The notes beneath the pieces are model-generated. The model saw only the letters and a program-made list of their open reading frames with translations. It searched no databases and had not been told where the DNA came from. This document shows positions 42,836 through 50,494 of a DNA stretch of 64,000 bases, piece by piece. Origin of the DNA: RDXT01 sp033765305 (GTDB taxonomy: Bacteria > Bacteroidota > Bacteroidia > J057); contig JANRID010000010.1 in assembly GCA_033765305.1 (NCBI GenBank), forward strand, positions 124,001 to 188,000. Reading direction: 5' to 3'. Position 1 is the first letter of the stretch; the number at the start of each line of letters is the position of its first letter. A program made the translations under genes and the position numbers.

Positions 42836-43321
42836 CTACGAGCGCTCGCCTGCCAATTGCAGCACGTGCTGCTGAAGGGCTTCGCCGATCCTGAAATGCG
42901 CATCATGGATCAGGGCGTGTAAAAGCGGAGCGACCGCAGGGATATGGCCTCCTGCTTTAGCCGCCAGCAGCACCCCCAGAAGGCCTGTAACGGGAATACC
43001 CCGTTCTATGGCAATCCGGCGGCCTTTGGCCTCATCTATCAGCAGGAGGCTGGCGTGCAATTCTTCAGCCAGCGCAATTGCCTCTGCCTCCCCCGGGTCC
43101 AGTCGTATGGATAATTCGCGGGCAAGCGTATCCTGTTGCAGCGGGACGATATGAATGCGGGGCCACCCTGCAGGGTCGAATCGTACAGGCGAAGTCATGC
43201 GGGATAGTTCCGCAGCGACAGCAGGCGGAATATATATGTCTCCCAGCACCTGATGCATGAGCGCTGCATGCCCGATGGCCAGCAGGTTGCAGATTGCGGA
43301 GGTATCACTTACTACGACCAT
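42836..43321 (-). CDS. PIN-domain protein (DUF3368), putative toxin
   Basis: 161 residues from the ATG at 43321; a TTG at 43330 is a possible alternative. PIN-fold acidic residues: VVVSDTSAICNLLAIG at the N-terminus, then LDPGEAEAIALAEEL and LLIDEAKGRRIA. The DUF3368 motif TGLLGVLLAAKAGGHIP is present. PIN proteins are Mg-dependent ribonucleases and usually the toxin of type II pairs. The upstream UPF0175 gene overlaps by 17 bases, the usual arrangement of UPF0175/DUF3368 pairs. All acidic residues seem intact. Confidence 0.85.
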   Translation of the reverse strand: MVVVSDTSAICNLLAIGHAALMHQVLGDIYIPPAVAAELSRMTSPVRFDPAGWPRIHIVPLQQDTLARELSIRLDPGEAEAIALAEELHASLLLIDEAKGRRIAIERGIPVTGLLGVLLAAKAGGHIPAVAPLLHALIHDAHFRIGEALQQHVLQLAGERS

Positions 43322-43562
43322 ATAGGCCAAGCTTTTCGAGGGCGATCAGGTCCTGCTCCAGATCAGCCAGTTCATATTGCAGGACGATGTCCCGCTCGGC
43401 CAGTGCTTGCTGAAAGGGTATGCGGTCGAGCTGAGCCATCCTCGCTGCCTGGCCAAGGGTCAATATGCGTTTTTCGTATAGGATACAAGCCAGCTCCACC
43501 CTCAGTTGGGCCTCGTCCAACTGCTGAGATTGCAGGAGTTCATCCGAAATCAGGATAGCCAT
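43305..43562 (-). CDS. UPF0175 family protein, putative antitoxin
   Basis: 85 residues. UPF0175 signature: an N-terminal strand MAILISDELL, then LRVELACILYEKRILTLGQAARMAQLDRIPFQQALAER, a helix-turn-helix-like region, and a C-terminal DLEQDLIALEKLGL helix. These small proteins pair with DUF3368 PIN proteins in type II toxin-antitoxin-like modules. It precedes and overlaps the PIN gene, so one transcript is expected. The antitoxin role is inferred from partner and family. Confidence 0.85.
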   Translation of the reverse strand: MAILISDELLQSQQLDEAQLRVELACILYEKRILTLGQAARMAQLDRIPFQQALAERDIVLQYELADLEQDLIALEKLGLYGRSK

Positions 43563-43881
43563 GGATGATGAATGTAGTTGACACGAGTTGCAGTATGTAC
43601 GCGTAGTGCCTTAATTGGTTTACGTCGGCCTTCTGCTTATGGCATATATTCCTGGAAGTCCTCCAAATCCCTGTCGGCGCAGGGCTGTGCCCTGCCATCT
43701 ATAAGCCAAGCAAGCCCGCATCCGGGCGCTGCTGCCAGGGGCCGCAGGTATCGGATACCTATACCCCCGACGCCGATGAGTGGTCCGATACCTGCAGGAA
43801 CGGCCGCCTCCCGTTGCATCAGGAGGGATGCCAGGAGTCCGGCATCTTTCGTATCTTTTCCGCAGAAACCTGCCGCTGCCC
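43563..43881. other. Gene-free stretch with LRR-gene remnant and palindromes
   Basis: This 319-base stretch holds no gene. Its left part (43563-43670) is AT-richer and featureless. GCAGGGC-TGT-GCCCTGC at 43679-43695 is a 7-bp hairpin. 43706-43735 matches the 3' end of the LRR gene (AGCAAGCCCGCATCCGGGCG and on), and directly behind it comes one copy of the 50-base dyad repeat (43744-43795), the same order as behind the LRR gene itself. It seems to be the decayed tail of a second LRR cassette. TATCTTTT (43852-43859) may be the LRR gene's -7 element. Confidence 0.6.
43744..43795. repeat. Dyad repeat copy 0 (upstream of LRR gene)
   Basis: GCAGGTATCGGA and its exact inverse TCCGATACCTGC enclose a 28-base centre reading TACC, TATACCCCCGACGCCGATGA, GTGG. 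The same unit occurs three times downstream of the LRR gene. It has the longer-loop version (GACGCC), shared with copy 3. Confidence 0.85.
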
Positions 43882-46566
43882 ATGCGACCCCTGCTCCTCT
43901 GCCTCCTCCTCAGCGCCAGCCTGGCGCCCCTTGCCGCCCAGACCTGCGACTACGCCACCCTCATGCGCGAGGGCGACGCCTTCTACCGCCAGCAGAACTA
44001 CCGCGCCGCCCTCAAAAAATACAACGCCGCCCGCGTCTGCGACCCCAGCCAGGGCGCTGCTGTGGACGTAGCGATAGACAAGCTGTTTACGGCGATTGAG
44101 CAGCAGCGGGATGAGGCCAAGCGCCAGCGCACGCGGGCCGAGGCCGCCCTCAAAACCGCCGAAGCCGAAAAAGCCAAAGCCCGTGCCGCCCAGGCTCAGG
44201 CCGAAAGCGAAAAAGCCCGCGCCGACTCCGCCCGGGCCGTCTCCGAGCGGGTGCTGGGGCAGCTGTATTTTTATGCGGACAAGTTTGGGCTGACGCTGAA
44301 GGAAACGGGGAAAGACCGGAGCAAGAATCCCGTTTACCACTACGGCTACATCGACCGCCAAGGCCGGGAGGTGATACCCTTCAAGTTTGAAGAGGCCAGT
44401 CCTTTCAGCCAGAACGATGGTTTTGCACGGGTGATGACGAAGGAAGAACAAGGATACTGGCTACTCGACACGGCAGGAGTTATGTATCTGGCTGCCGCCG
44501 CTGTGGCTGCAATCAGCCCGGAAACCGAGGCACTTGAACTGTACACGCCAGAATCCGACTCATCGCTGGATGAAGTCGCAAAATATGATCAGCTAAAAGT
44601 ATTGCTGGTAAGCAACAGACGAGGGTTTCCCAGAGGCAATATTCAGCATCTGCCCGAATCGGTCGGGCAGCTTCGCCAACTGCGCTGCCTCAGTCTGCGT
44701 TATCACCAGATTCGCGATATTCCGCCAGACATTGGGCAGCTGACCCAGCTGCAAGTGCTGGTGCTGCGTGCCAATCTCTTGCGCATGCTGCCGCCCGAGA
44801 TCGGTCAATTGGGCCAGCTTCATACATTGGATGTATCCGGTAATTTCTTGCAAACCCTGCCGCCTGAAGCTGGACGGCTAAGCCAGCTGCAGGAGCTGCA
44901 GGCATCGGAAAATCGGCTTACGGCTTTACCGCCGGAAATTGGGGCTTTGGGCCAGCTGCGGAAACTGGATGTAAGTACAAACAAGCTGACTGTTCTTCCT
45001 CCTGAAATCGGACGGCTGAGCCGGCTGGAAACCCTTTCGGCAGGAAATATCGGCACCTATTCCTACCGGAATCAACTGCGTGCGCTGCCCCCGGAGATTG
45101 GACAATTGGGCCGCCTGCAAGCGCTGGATCTATTCTGGAACGATCTGGCTTCCCTGCCGCCGGAGATCGGGCAATTGAGCCAGCTCAGGGTGCTGAATCT
45201 GCGCAACAACCAATTGAACGGCCTGCCGCCGGAGATCGGGCGGCTAAGCCGGCTTCAGGAACTGGACCTGGAGCATAATCAGCTCATCAGCCTTCCGCCG
45301 GAGATCGGGGCATTGAGCCAACTGCGGGAACTGAATGTTGCCGGTAACCAGCTGCAGGCCCTTCCGGGCTCGATTGGTGCGCTTCATGCATTGACCTTGC
45401 TGGCACTAGGCGGGAATGAGCTGGAGCAGCTGCCGTCCAGCATCGGCCAGCTGCACATGCTGGAGGAATTGCATGCAGGGGGGAATAAGCTGACGGCGCT
45501 TCCGCCGGAGATCGGGGATTTGAGCCGGCTGCGTCGATTGTATTTGTTTGAAAATCAACTGCGCAGCCTTCCGCCGGAGATTGGCGCACTGAGCCAGCTC
45601 CAGGATCTGGATGTGTCCGGTAATCGCCTGAGGGTTCTGCCGATTGAGATTGGTGCCCTGAGCCAATTACAGCGGCTGGATGTCCAGGGCAATGACAGTC
45701 TGGACGGTATAAGCCTGATGCGGGTGCTGAAGGGGATGCAGCGGAAATTGAGCATCACCACCGGTACAGGGGCGTACCGTGATCAGGACACCTCTCGGAT
45801 GACAGTTGCAGTAGGCAGTGTGATTGGGAGTATGATGCCTGATCTCTGGCAATTAAATAATATGTGCCGATTGGATATTGCAGAATACGATGTCCTGAAT
45901 TGGATGAGCCTGGTCAAGCTGCTGAAGCAAATACCGAGAAAACTGATCATGACAAATCGGAATGATTATGCAGCCGGGGACACTTCTGGATTGGTGGTTG
46001 TGATTGGCGGGAATCTGGCTACAGATCGGCTTCCTGCGGAGTTTTTTCACCTGAGCCAGCTGCAGGAGCTGAATCTGTTCGATGATCAAATGACAAATCC
46101 AATGATGGTTCTCCCTCCGGAGATCGGGCAGCTAGGCCAGTTGAGAAAGCTGGAGCTGGATGGCCATCTGCTGCAAGCCCTGCCGCCGGAGATTGGACAG
46201 CTAAGACACTTGCAGCAATTGAATATACCTGGCAATCCATTGCGGGTCCTGCAGATCGAATCTGGCAACGGCGTGAGGGAAATATACGGCAATCACCTGG
46301 CCCCGCTTCCGCCGGAAATCGGCCAGCTGACCCAACTGCAGGCGATGGATGTGTCTTGTAATACGCTCAGCAGCCTGCCGCCGGAGATCGGACAATTAAA
46401 AAACCTGGCGTATCTGGATCTGTCCGGCAATCAGCTCGTCAGCCTGCCGCCGGAGATCGGGCAGTTAAGAAACCTGAAATTCCTCGATCTTCGAGACAAC
46501 CCGCTTCCTGCATCCGAGCAAGCCCGCATCCGTGCCCTGCTGCCGGAGTGTGAGATTTGGTTTTAA
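43882..46566 (+). CDS. Exported TPR / coiled-coil / WG / leucine-rich-repeat protein
   Basis: 894 residues from the ATG at 43882, chosen because it gives a signal peptide (LLLCLLLSASLAPLAAQ). Order: signal (1-20), TPR-like pair (24-70; EGDAFYRQQNYRAALKKYNAA), coiled coil (75-125; EAEKAKARAAQAQAESEKAR), WG-type repeats (135-200; YGYIDRQGREVIPFKFEE), then about 21 LRR units (215-880) of the pattern LPPEIGQLxxLxxLdlxxNxL. A non-LRR insert at about 611-724 contains two related 48-residue copies. Such modules form the C-terminal half of many Saprospiria nSTAND proteins (from memory); here they stand alone, just upstream of an nSTAND gene pair. A recognition surface is the likely role. Confidence 0.85.
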   Translation: MRPLLLCLLLSASLAPLAAQTCDYATLMREGDAFYRQQNYRAALKKYNAARVCDPSQGAAVDVAIDKLFTAIEQQRDEAKRQRTRAEAALKTAEAEKAKARAAQAQAESEKARADSARAVSERVLGQLYFYADKFGLTLKETGKDRSKNPVYHYGYIDRQGREVIPFKFEEASPFSQNDGFARVMTKEEQGYWLLDTAGVMYLAAAAVAAISPETEALELYTPESDSSLDEVAKYDQLKVLLVSNRRGFPRGNIQHLPESVGQLRQLRCLSLRYHQIRDIPPDIGQLTQLQVLVLRANLLRMLPPEIGQLGQLHTLDVSGNFLQTLPPEAGRLSQLQELQASENRLTALPPEIGALGQLRKLDVSTNKLTVLPPEIGRLSRLETLSAGNIGTYSYRNQLRALPPEIGQLGRLQALDLFWNDLASLPPEIGQLSQLRVLNLRNNQLNGLPPEIGRLSRLQELDLEHNQLISLPPEIGALSQLRELNVAGNQLQALPGSIGALHALTLLALGGNELEQLPSSIGQLHMLEELHAGGNKLTALPPEIGDLSRLRRLYLFENQLRSLPPEIGALSQLQDLDVSGNRLRVLPIEIGALSQLQRLDVQGNDSLDGISLMRVLKGMQRKLSITTGTGAYRDQDTSRMTVAVGSVIGSMMPDLWQLNNMCRLDIAEYDVLNWMSLVKLLKQIPRKLIMTNRNDYAAGDTSGLVVVIGGNLATDRLPAEFFHLSQLQELNLFDDQMTNPMMVLPPEIGQLGQLRKLELDGHLLQALPPEIGQLRHLQQLNIPGNPLRVLQIESGNGVREIYGNHLAPLPPEIGQLTQLQAMDVSCNTLSSLPPEIGQLKNLAYLDLSGNQLVSLPPEIGQLRNLKFLDLRDNPLPASEQARIRALLPECEIWF

Positions 46567-46574
46567 GGCGGGCC

Positions 46575-46624
46575 GCAGGTATCGGACACCTATACACCCC
46601 GCCGATGAGTGGTCCGATACCTGC
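46575..46624. repeat. Dyad repeat copy 1
   Basis: Arms GCAGGTATCGGA / TCCGATACCTGC, with inner CACC ... GTGG and loop TATACACCCCGCCGATGA. It begins nine bases after the LRR stop codon. No T-tract follows. Confidence 0.85.
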
Positions 46625-46675
46625 GGCTTCCCTGTGCCGGTATCTCTGGGGCTATGCCCCATTTCCCAGAGGTTC

Positions 46676-46725
46676 GCAGGTATCGGACAACTATACACCC
46701 CGCCGATGAGTTGTCCGATACCTGC
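46676..46725. repeat. Dyad repeat copy 2 (perfect 16-bp arms)
   Basis: GCAGGTATCGGACAAC pairs perfectly with GTTGTCCGATACCTGC around the 18-base loop TATACACCCCGCCGATGA. Relative to copy 1, both arms changed together (CACC/GTGG to CAAC/GTTG), which restores pairing. The spacer before it shares GGGGCTATGCCCCATTTCCC with that of copy 3. Confidence 0.88.
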
Positions 46726-46762
46726 GGCTTCCCCGGGGCTATGCCCCATTTCCCAGAGGTTC

Positions 46763-46814
46763 GCAGGTATCGGATACCGATACCCCCGACGCCGATGAGT
46801 GGTCCGATACCTGC
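46763..46814. repeat. Dyad repeat copy 3
   Basis: Same 12-base arms, inner TACC ... GTGG, and the longer loop GATACCCCCGACGCCGATGA, so it groups with copy 0. It starts 87 bases after copy 2 and lies about 105 bases before the SIR2 gene. Confidence 0.85.
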
Positions 46815-46871
46815 GGCTTCAATTCGATGAAAAGATCACGTGGTCAACGGTGAAACAACGAATGGTGGACA

Positions 46872-46900
46872 TTGTGCAGGCAAATTTCTGATTATATTCG
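46872..46900 (+). promoter_or_regulatory. Candidate promoter of the SIR2/STAND operon
   Basis: TTG (46872-46874), 18 bases, TATATTCG (46893-46900), then 18 bases to the ATG at 46919. The -7 element fits TAnnTTYG; the spacing is two bases shorter than the window's norm. Confidence 0.45.
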
Positions 46901-46918
46901 CCCAAAGCTTCAGCCCCC

Positions 46919-47992
46919 ATGTCCAGCCCTGCTTCTTCCGTCGACATCGAATGGGACACCCTCCTCGACAACATCGCCTCCGGCCGTGCCATCCTCTGCC
47001 TGGGGGCCGAGCTGTTTACCTTTGACGGGGTGAGCATGGACGAGCGGCTGCGGCAGGCGGCAGGGCCGCAGGCAAGGGCCTATGATGACGGCCTGTTTTA
47101 TTTCGGAGGCGGCAGCGATATCGTCGCCTACAGCAGGATCAAGCGCGCCTGGCAGCAGCCGGTGCCGGGCCTGGAGGCCCTGCTGGCCCAGGTGGCGCGC
47201 ATTCCCTTCCAGGTGCTCATCAGCCTCACGCCCGACCGGTTCCTGAAGCAGGCGTTTGAAAGCCAGGACCTCCCGCATCAGCATGCAGTGTACATCCGGC
47301 GCAGACCCGCGCCCGCGATCGAGCCGCCGGGGCCGGCGCTGCCGCTGCTGTACCAGTTTCTGGGCGAGCTGGAGCAGCGCGAAAGCCTCGTGCTCACGCA
47401 CGACGACCTCTACGACTTCTTCGAGTCGGTGATCGAGCACCGCAGCATCCCCGACCTGCTCAAGACCCGCATCCGCGAGGCGTACACCTTCATCTTCCTG
47501 GGCCTGCCCTTCGACAAGTGGTACATGCAGCTCCTGCTGCGCGTCCTGGGCCAGCACACCCACCGCAACGCCCTCAAATACGCCGCCAACCACGCCATCG
47601 ACAGCCAGACGCAGGCCTTCTGCTTCGAGCAGTTCAACATCCTCAGCGTCCCGGCGCAGACGGGGCCTTTTGTGGCCGAGCTGTATCAGCACTGCGAAGC
47701 AGCCGGCATCCTGCGCGGGGCTGGCACCAGCGCTTCGCCCAAAGCCCGCCTGCTCGCCCTGCTGAAGCAGGACCGCCTGCGCGAAGCGCTCGATGAGCTG
47801 CTCGACCGCTACGAAAGCCTGCAGCCGCCGGATCCCGAAGGGCTGAATCTGCTCATCGGCCTCTCCGGCCGCCTCAGCCGCCTCGAGCAGAAGCAGGGGC
47901 TGGGCAGCATCTCGCATGAGCATGCCCAGGTAGAGCGTGCCCAGATCCGCGAGACCTTGCTCGCATTCATCCAGGAAATGCCCGACGCATGA
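46919..47992 (+). CDS. SIR2-like protein with C-terminal effector-associated domain (EAD11-like)
   Basis: 357 residues. The N-terminal Rossmann-like SIR2-type domain starts WDTLLDNIASGRAILCLGAE (11-30), where GAGxS of active sirtuins reads GAELF. It continues with VLTHDDLYDFF and FIFLGLPFDKWYMQLLLRVL near 195-215, typical of SIR2_2/defence SIR2 domains. Residues 271-357 fit effector-associated domain 11: LLALLKQDRLREALDELL, LIGLSGRLSRLEQKQGLGSIS, QIRETLLAFI. SIR2 domains in such systems deplete NAD+ (established for ThsA, DSR2, SIR2-STAND proteins); activity here is inferred and the altered loop is a caution. The stop overlaps the next start (ATGA), coupling it to the STAND NTPase. Confidence 0.8.
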   Translation: MSSPASSVDIEWDTLLDNIASGRAILCLGAELFTFDGVSMDERLRQAAGPQARAYDDGLFYFGGGSDIVAYSRIKRAWQQPVPGLEALLAQVARIPFQVLISLTPDRFLKQAFESQDLPHQHAVYIRRRPAPAIEPPGPALPLLYQFLGELEQRESLVLTHDDLYDFFESVIEHRSIPDLLKTRIREAYTFIFLGLPFDKWYMQLLLRVLGQHTHRNALKYAANHAIDSQTQAFCFEQFNILSVPAQTGPFVAELYQHCEAAGILRGAGTSASPKARLLALLKQDRLREALDELLDRYESLQPPDPEGLNLLIGLSGRLSRLEQKQGLGSISHEHAQVERAQIRETLLAFIQEMPDA

Positions 47993-49626
47993 GTATCCGC
48001 TCCCGCTACCCCGGCGCGCAGCCCTTCAGTCCCGGCCAGTCGGAGCTGTTTTTTGGGCGGAAGGACGAGACGGCCCGCCTGCACCGGCTGGTCCGCCTGG
48101 AGCCGCTGGCCGTGCTCTACGCACGTTCCGGCCTGGGCAAGTCCTCCCTCCTCAACGCGGGCCTGATCCCGGCCCTGCGCCTGGAGGGGCAGTACCGCGC
48201 CGTACCGGTGCGCCTCGGCGCCTGGACGGAGGGCAAGGCAGAGACGCCGCTGGAGATCGCCCTGCAGGCTATCCGCCAGGAAACCGGCGCAGCGGAACCG
48301 CCCTTGGCCGGCCTGGCCCCGCCGGAGGGAAGCCTCTGGGAAGCCCTCAAAGCCGCCCAGGCTGCCGGCAGCCCGCCCCTCGTGCTGATCTTCGACCAGT
48401 TTGAAGAACTCTTCACCTATCCGGCGGAGGCCGTGCAGGCCTTTGCGGCCAGCCTGGCCGAGGCGCTGTATACCCGCATCCCCCAGCGCTACCGCAGCGC
48501 CCTGGAGCGCCAGCTCGACGAGGCGCCCGACCGCCTCGACGAGGCCCTGGCGCAGCAGCTCGAAACACCGCTCGACCTGCGGGTGCTCATGGCCATCCGC
48601 AGCGACCGCCTCAGCCTGCTCGACGGCCTCACGGGTCAGCTGCCCACCCTGCTCAAGCATCTCTTCGAACTTCCTCCGCTCGGCGAGGCGGCCGCCCGCC
48701 AGGCTATTGTGGAGCCCGCCCGGCAGCGGGAAGGAGACTTCGCCAGTCCGCCCTTCGCCTATGCGCCCGAAGCCCTGGACCGCCTCATCGCCTACCTCAC
48801 CCGCGGCGGACAGCAGCGCATCGAGTCCACCCAGCTGCAGATCCTCTGCCAGTCGGTGGAGCGGAAGGTGCGTCTGGATAACCAGGTTATGGGCCCGGAA
48901 GACCTTGGCGATCCCGATGCCGTCACCGGCGGCTACTACGAGGAGCAGCTCGCCCGCCTGGGCGATGCCGCTGCGCAGCTGCCGGCCCGGCGGCTGATCG
49001 AGGAGGGGCTGGTGTTCGAGGAGGAGGAGCGGCGCCTGAGCATGTACGAAGGGCAGATCTACAGCAGCTTCGGCCTGAATCCCGCGCAGCTCCGCACCCT
49101 GGTGGATGCCCACCTGCTGCGGGCCGAGCCGAGCCTGCAAGGCGGCTACACCTACGAGCTGAGCCACGATACCCTGGTGGCGCCGGTGCTGGCGGCCAAG
49201 CGCAAGCGCCTGCACGCCGAGCGGGAGGCCCGCGAGGCTGCCCGGCGGGCGGAGCAGGAAGCCGCGCTGCGCGAAGCGAAAGCCGAAGCTGCGCAGGAAC
49301 GCCGGCGCCGGGTGTATTCCAACATCCTCGCTGCGGCGGCTGTCATCGGGCTGCTCGTGGCGCTGTGGCAGTCCTGGGTGGCGCGGCAGGCACAGGCAGC
49401 AGCCAAACAGGCTCAGACTGAGGCCGAGCATAACCTGCAGACCGCTGAAGCCAACCTCCAGGCCTTCCGCATCGAGAAAGCGGCTGCCCTCCTCCGCGAC
49501 GGCGATGCCTTCGTCCAGAATGGAGAACTGGGCTTCGCGCTGGGCAAGTACCGGGAGGTGCTGGCGCTGATGCCGGACGATACGGCCGCCCAGGGGCGGA
49601 TCCGGCGCTATGCGGGGAGGGAATAG
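47989..49626 (+). CDS. nSTAND1 NTPase with C-terminal membrane anchor
   Basis: 545 residues. The start YPGAQPFSPGQSELFFGR is the nSTAND1 hallmark. Walker A is ARSGLGKSSL (45-54) and Walker B LIFDQFEEL (about 131-139). A winged-helix-like region (ARRLIEEGLVFEEEER, TYELSHDTLVAPVL) follows. Next come a basic/Ala-rich coiled coil (405-440), one membrane helix (about 445-463, ILAAAAVIGLLVALW), another coiled coil and a single TPR-like pair at the end (LRDGDAFVQNGELGFALGKY). No WD40 or long TPR sensor is attached, unlike most relatives. It probably acts as NTP-driven switch for the SIR2-EAD partner translated with it. Confidence 0.87.
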   Translation: MSIRSRYPGAQPFSPGQSELFFGRKDETARLHRLVRLEPLAVLYARSGLGKSSLLNAGLIPALRLEGQYRAVPVRLGAWTEGKAETPLEIALQAIRQETGAAEPPLAGLAPPEGSLWEALKAAQAAGSPPLVLIFDQFEELFTYPAEAVQAFAASLAEALYTRIPQRYRSALERQLDEAPDRLDEALAQQLETPLDLRVLMAIRSDRLSLLDGLTGQLPTLLKHLFELPPLGEAAARQAIVEPARQREGDFASPPFAYAPEALDRLIAYLTRGGQQRIESTQLQILCQSVERKVRLDNQVMGPEDLGDPDAVTGGYYEEQLARLGDAAAQLPARRLIEEGLVFEEEERRLSMYEGQIYSSFGLNPAQLRTLVDAHLLRAEPSLQGGYTYELSHDTLVAPVLAAKRKRLHAEREAREAARRAEQEAALREAKAEAAQERRRRVYSNILAAAAVIGLLVALWQSWVARQAQAAAKQAQTEAEHNLQTAEANLQAFRIEKAAALLRDGDAFVQNGELGFALGKYREVLALMPDDTAAQGRIRRYAGRE

Positions 49627-49758
49627 ACCTGCACTGGACTGGCAGGTGCGAGGTAAGCGGAGAGCCCCCGGCCGGACAGCGCGCCGCCGCCAGCGGCATA
49701 CCCCGATTTTGCGCATCGCTGGGTGCCGATCATACGTTGTCCGGGCCGGATACAGCTC

Positions 49759-50040
49759 CTACCGCCCTGCCTGCTTCCGCAGCTCCGCCTTTACCTCGCC
49801 CGGGAGTTCGTTCCAGTGGACGTCCAGCAGCGCGCCCTGCAGGGAATAGAGGTAATAGCACACCGGAAACCGCTGTGCCGGATACCGCTCGCAGAGGGCC
49901 CGGTATGCCGCAGCCGGGGTCCTGTCGGCCAGATCGGCCAGCGAGAAGATGCCGATTTCGTTCAGCCGCTGCGCAATGGAGGCTCCGATGTTCCGGGCGT
50001 CGGCCAGGCTGCGCAGGGTGCTTGCAGGCTGCTCAGTCAT
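49759..50040 (-). CDS. TfoX C-terminal / Cdd1-like helix-hairpin-helix protein
   Basis: 93 residues. It matches the TfoX_C/'pathogenicity locus Cdd1' type: LRSLADARNIGASIAQRLNEIGI is a helix-hairpin-helix, followed by SLADLADRTPAAAYRALCERYP and CYYLYSLQGALLDVHWNELP. The N-terminal TfoX domain is absent, as in many stand-alone forms. The role is unknown; a nucleic-acid contact is possible through the hairpin motif. The start overlaps the stop of the VOC gene by four bases, so both are on one transcript. The 132-base stretch between the nSTAND gene and its stop holds only a promoter-like fragment repeated at 52477. Confidence 0.85.
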   Translation of the reverse strand: MTEQPASTLRSLADARNIGASIAQRLNEIGIFSLADLADRTPAAAYRALCERYPAQRFPVCYYLYSLQGALLDVHWNELPGEVKAELRKQAGR

Positions 50041-50417
50041 GGCTGCGGCGGTGCATAGGTGACCATGTCGATGCCGATGCCGTTCGGGTCTTCTATGGCA
50101 AAATGCCGGTCGCCCCAGGGCTCGTCCCGGAGCCCGACCTTGATTTCCAGGCCCTTGCGGATCAGCTCCTGGTGCCAGGCGTCCACGTCGTCTACCTCGA
50201 TCGTCAGATACATGCCCTGCCCGGTGAAGGGCGGATGGAAGAAAGGCTGCTGGGTGGGATGATGGGGGAGCAGAAAACTGATTTCCGCCTGCCTGCCGGG
50301 GGTATGCAGCAGGAGGTAGAATTCGTTTTCAAACGTCACCCCGAATCCCAGGAAGCCGGTGTAGAAGGCCTTGCTTTCCGCCAGCTTGTCCGTCAGAATG
50401 CCTGCATTGAGTTTCAT
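50037..50417 (-). CDS. VOC (glyoxalase/bleomycin-resistance) family protein
   Basis: 126 residues from the ATG at 50417; the longer form with a His/Asn-rich leader is unlikely. The fold of two beta-alpha-beta-beta-beta units is visible: LNAGILTDKLAESKAFYTGFLGFGV, and in the second half MYLTIEVDDVDAWHQELIRKG, DRHFAIEDPNGIGIDMVTY. Metal ligands are plausible, but the reaction is unknown. Such small VOC proteins often act on antibiotics or aldehydes. It precedes the TfoX-like gene in an operon. Confidence 0.88.
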   Translation of the reverse strand: MKLNAGILTDKLAESKAFYTGFLGFGVTFENEFYLLLHTPGRQAEISFLLPHHPTQQPFFHPPFTGQGMYLTIEVDDVDAWHQELIRKGLEIKVGLRDEPWGDRHFAIEDPNGIGIDMVTYAPPQP

Positions 50418-50494
50418 GCTGTTTCGGCTGTTGTAGTGAGGATGATGCAAAACTGCATCCCCGCCGGGCCGAAATCTTGTAAAAAACGGACATC

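Noticed and set aside
46575..46814. Dyad repeats read as a CRISPR array
   Set aside because: Only three tandem copies of about 50 bases, each itself a palindrome, with spacers that are related to each other; no cas genes nearby.
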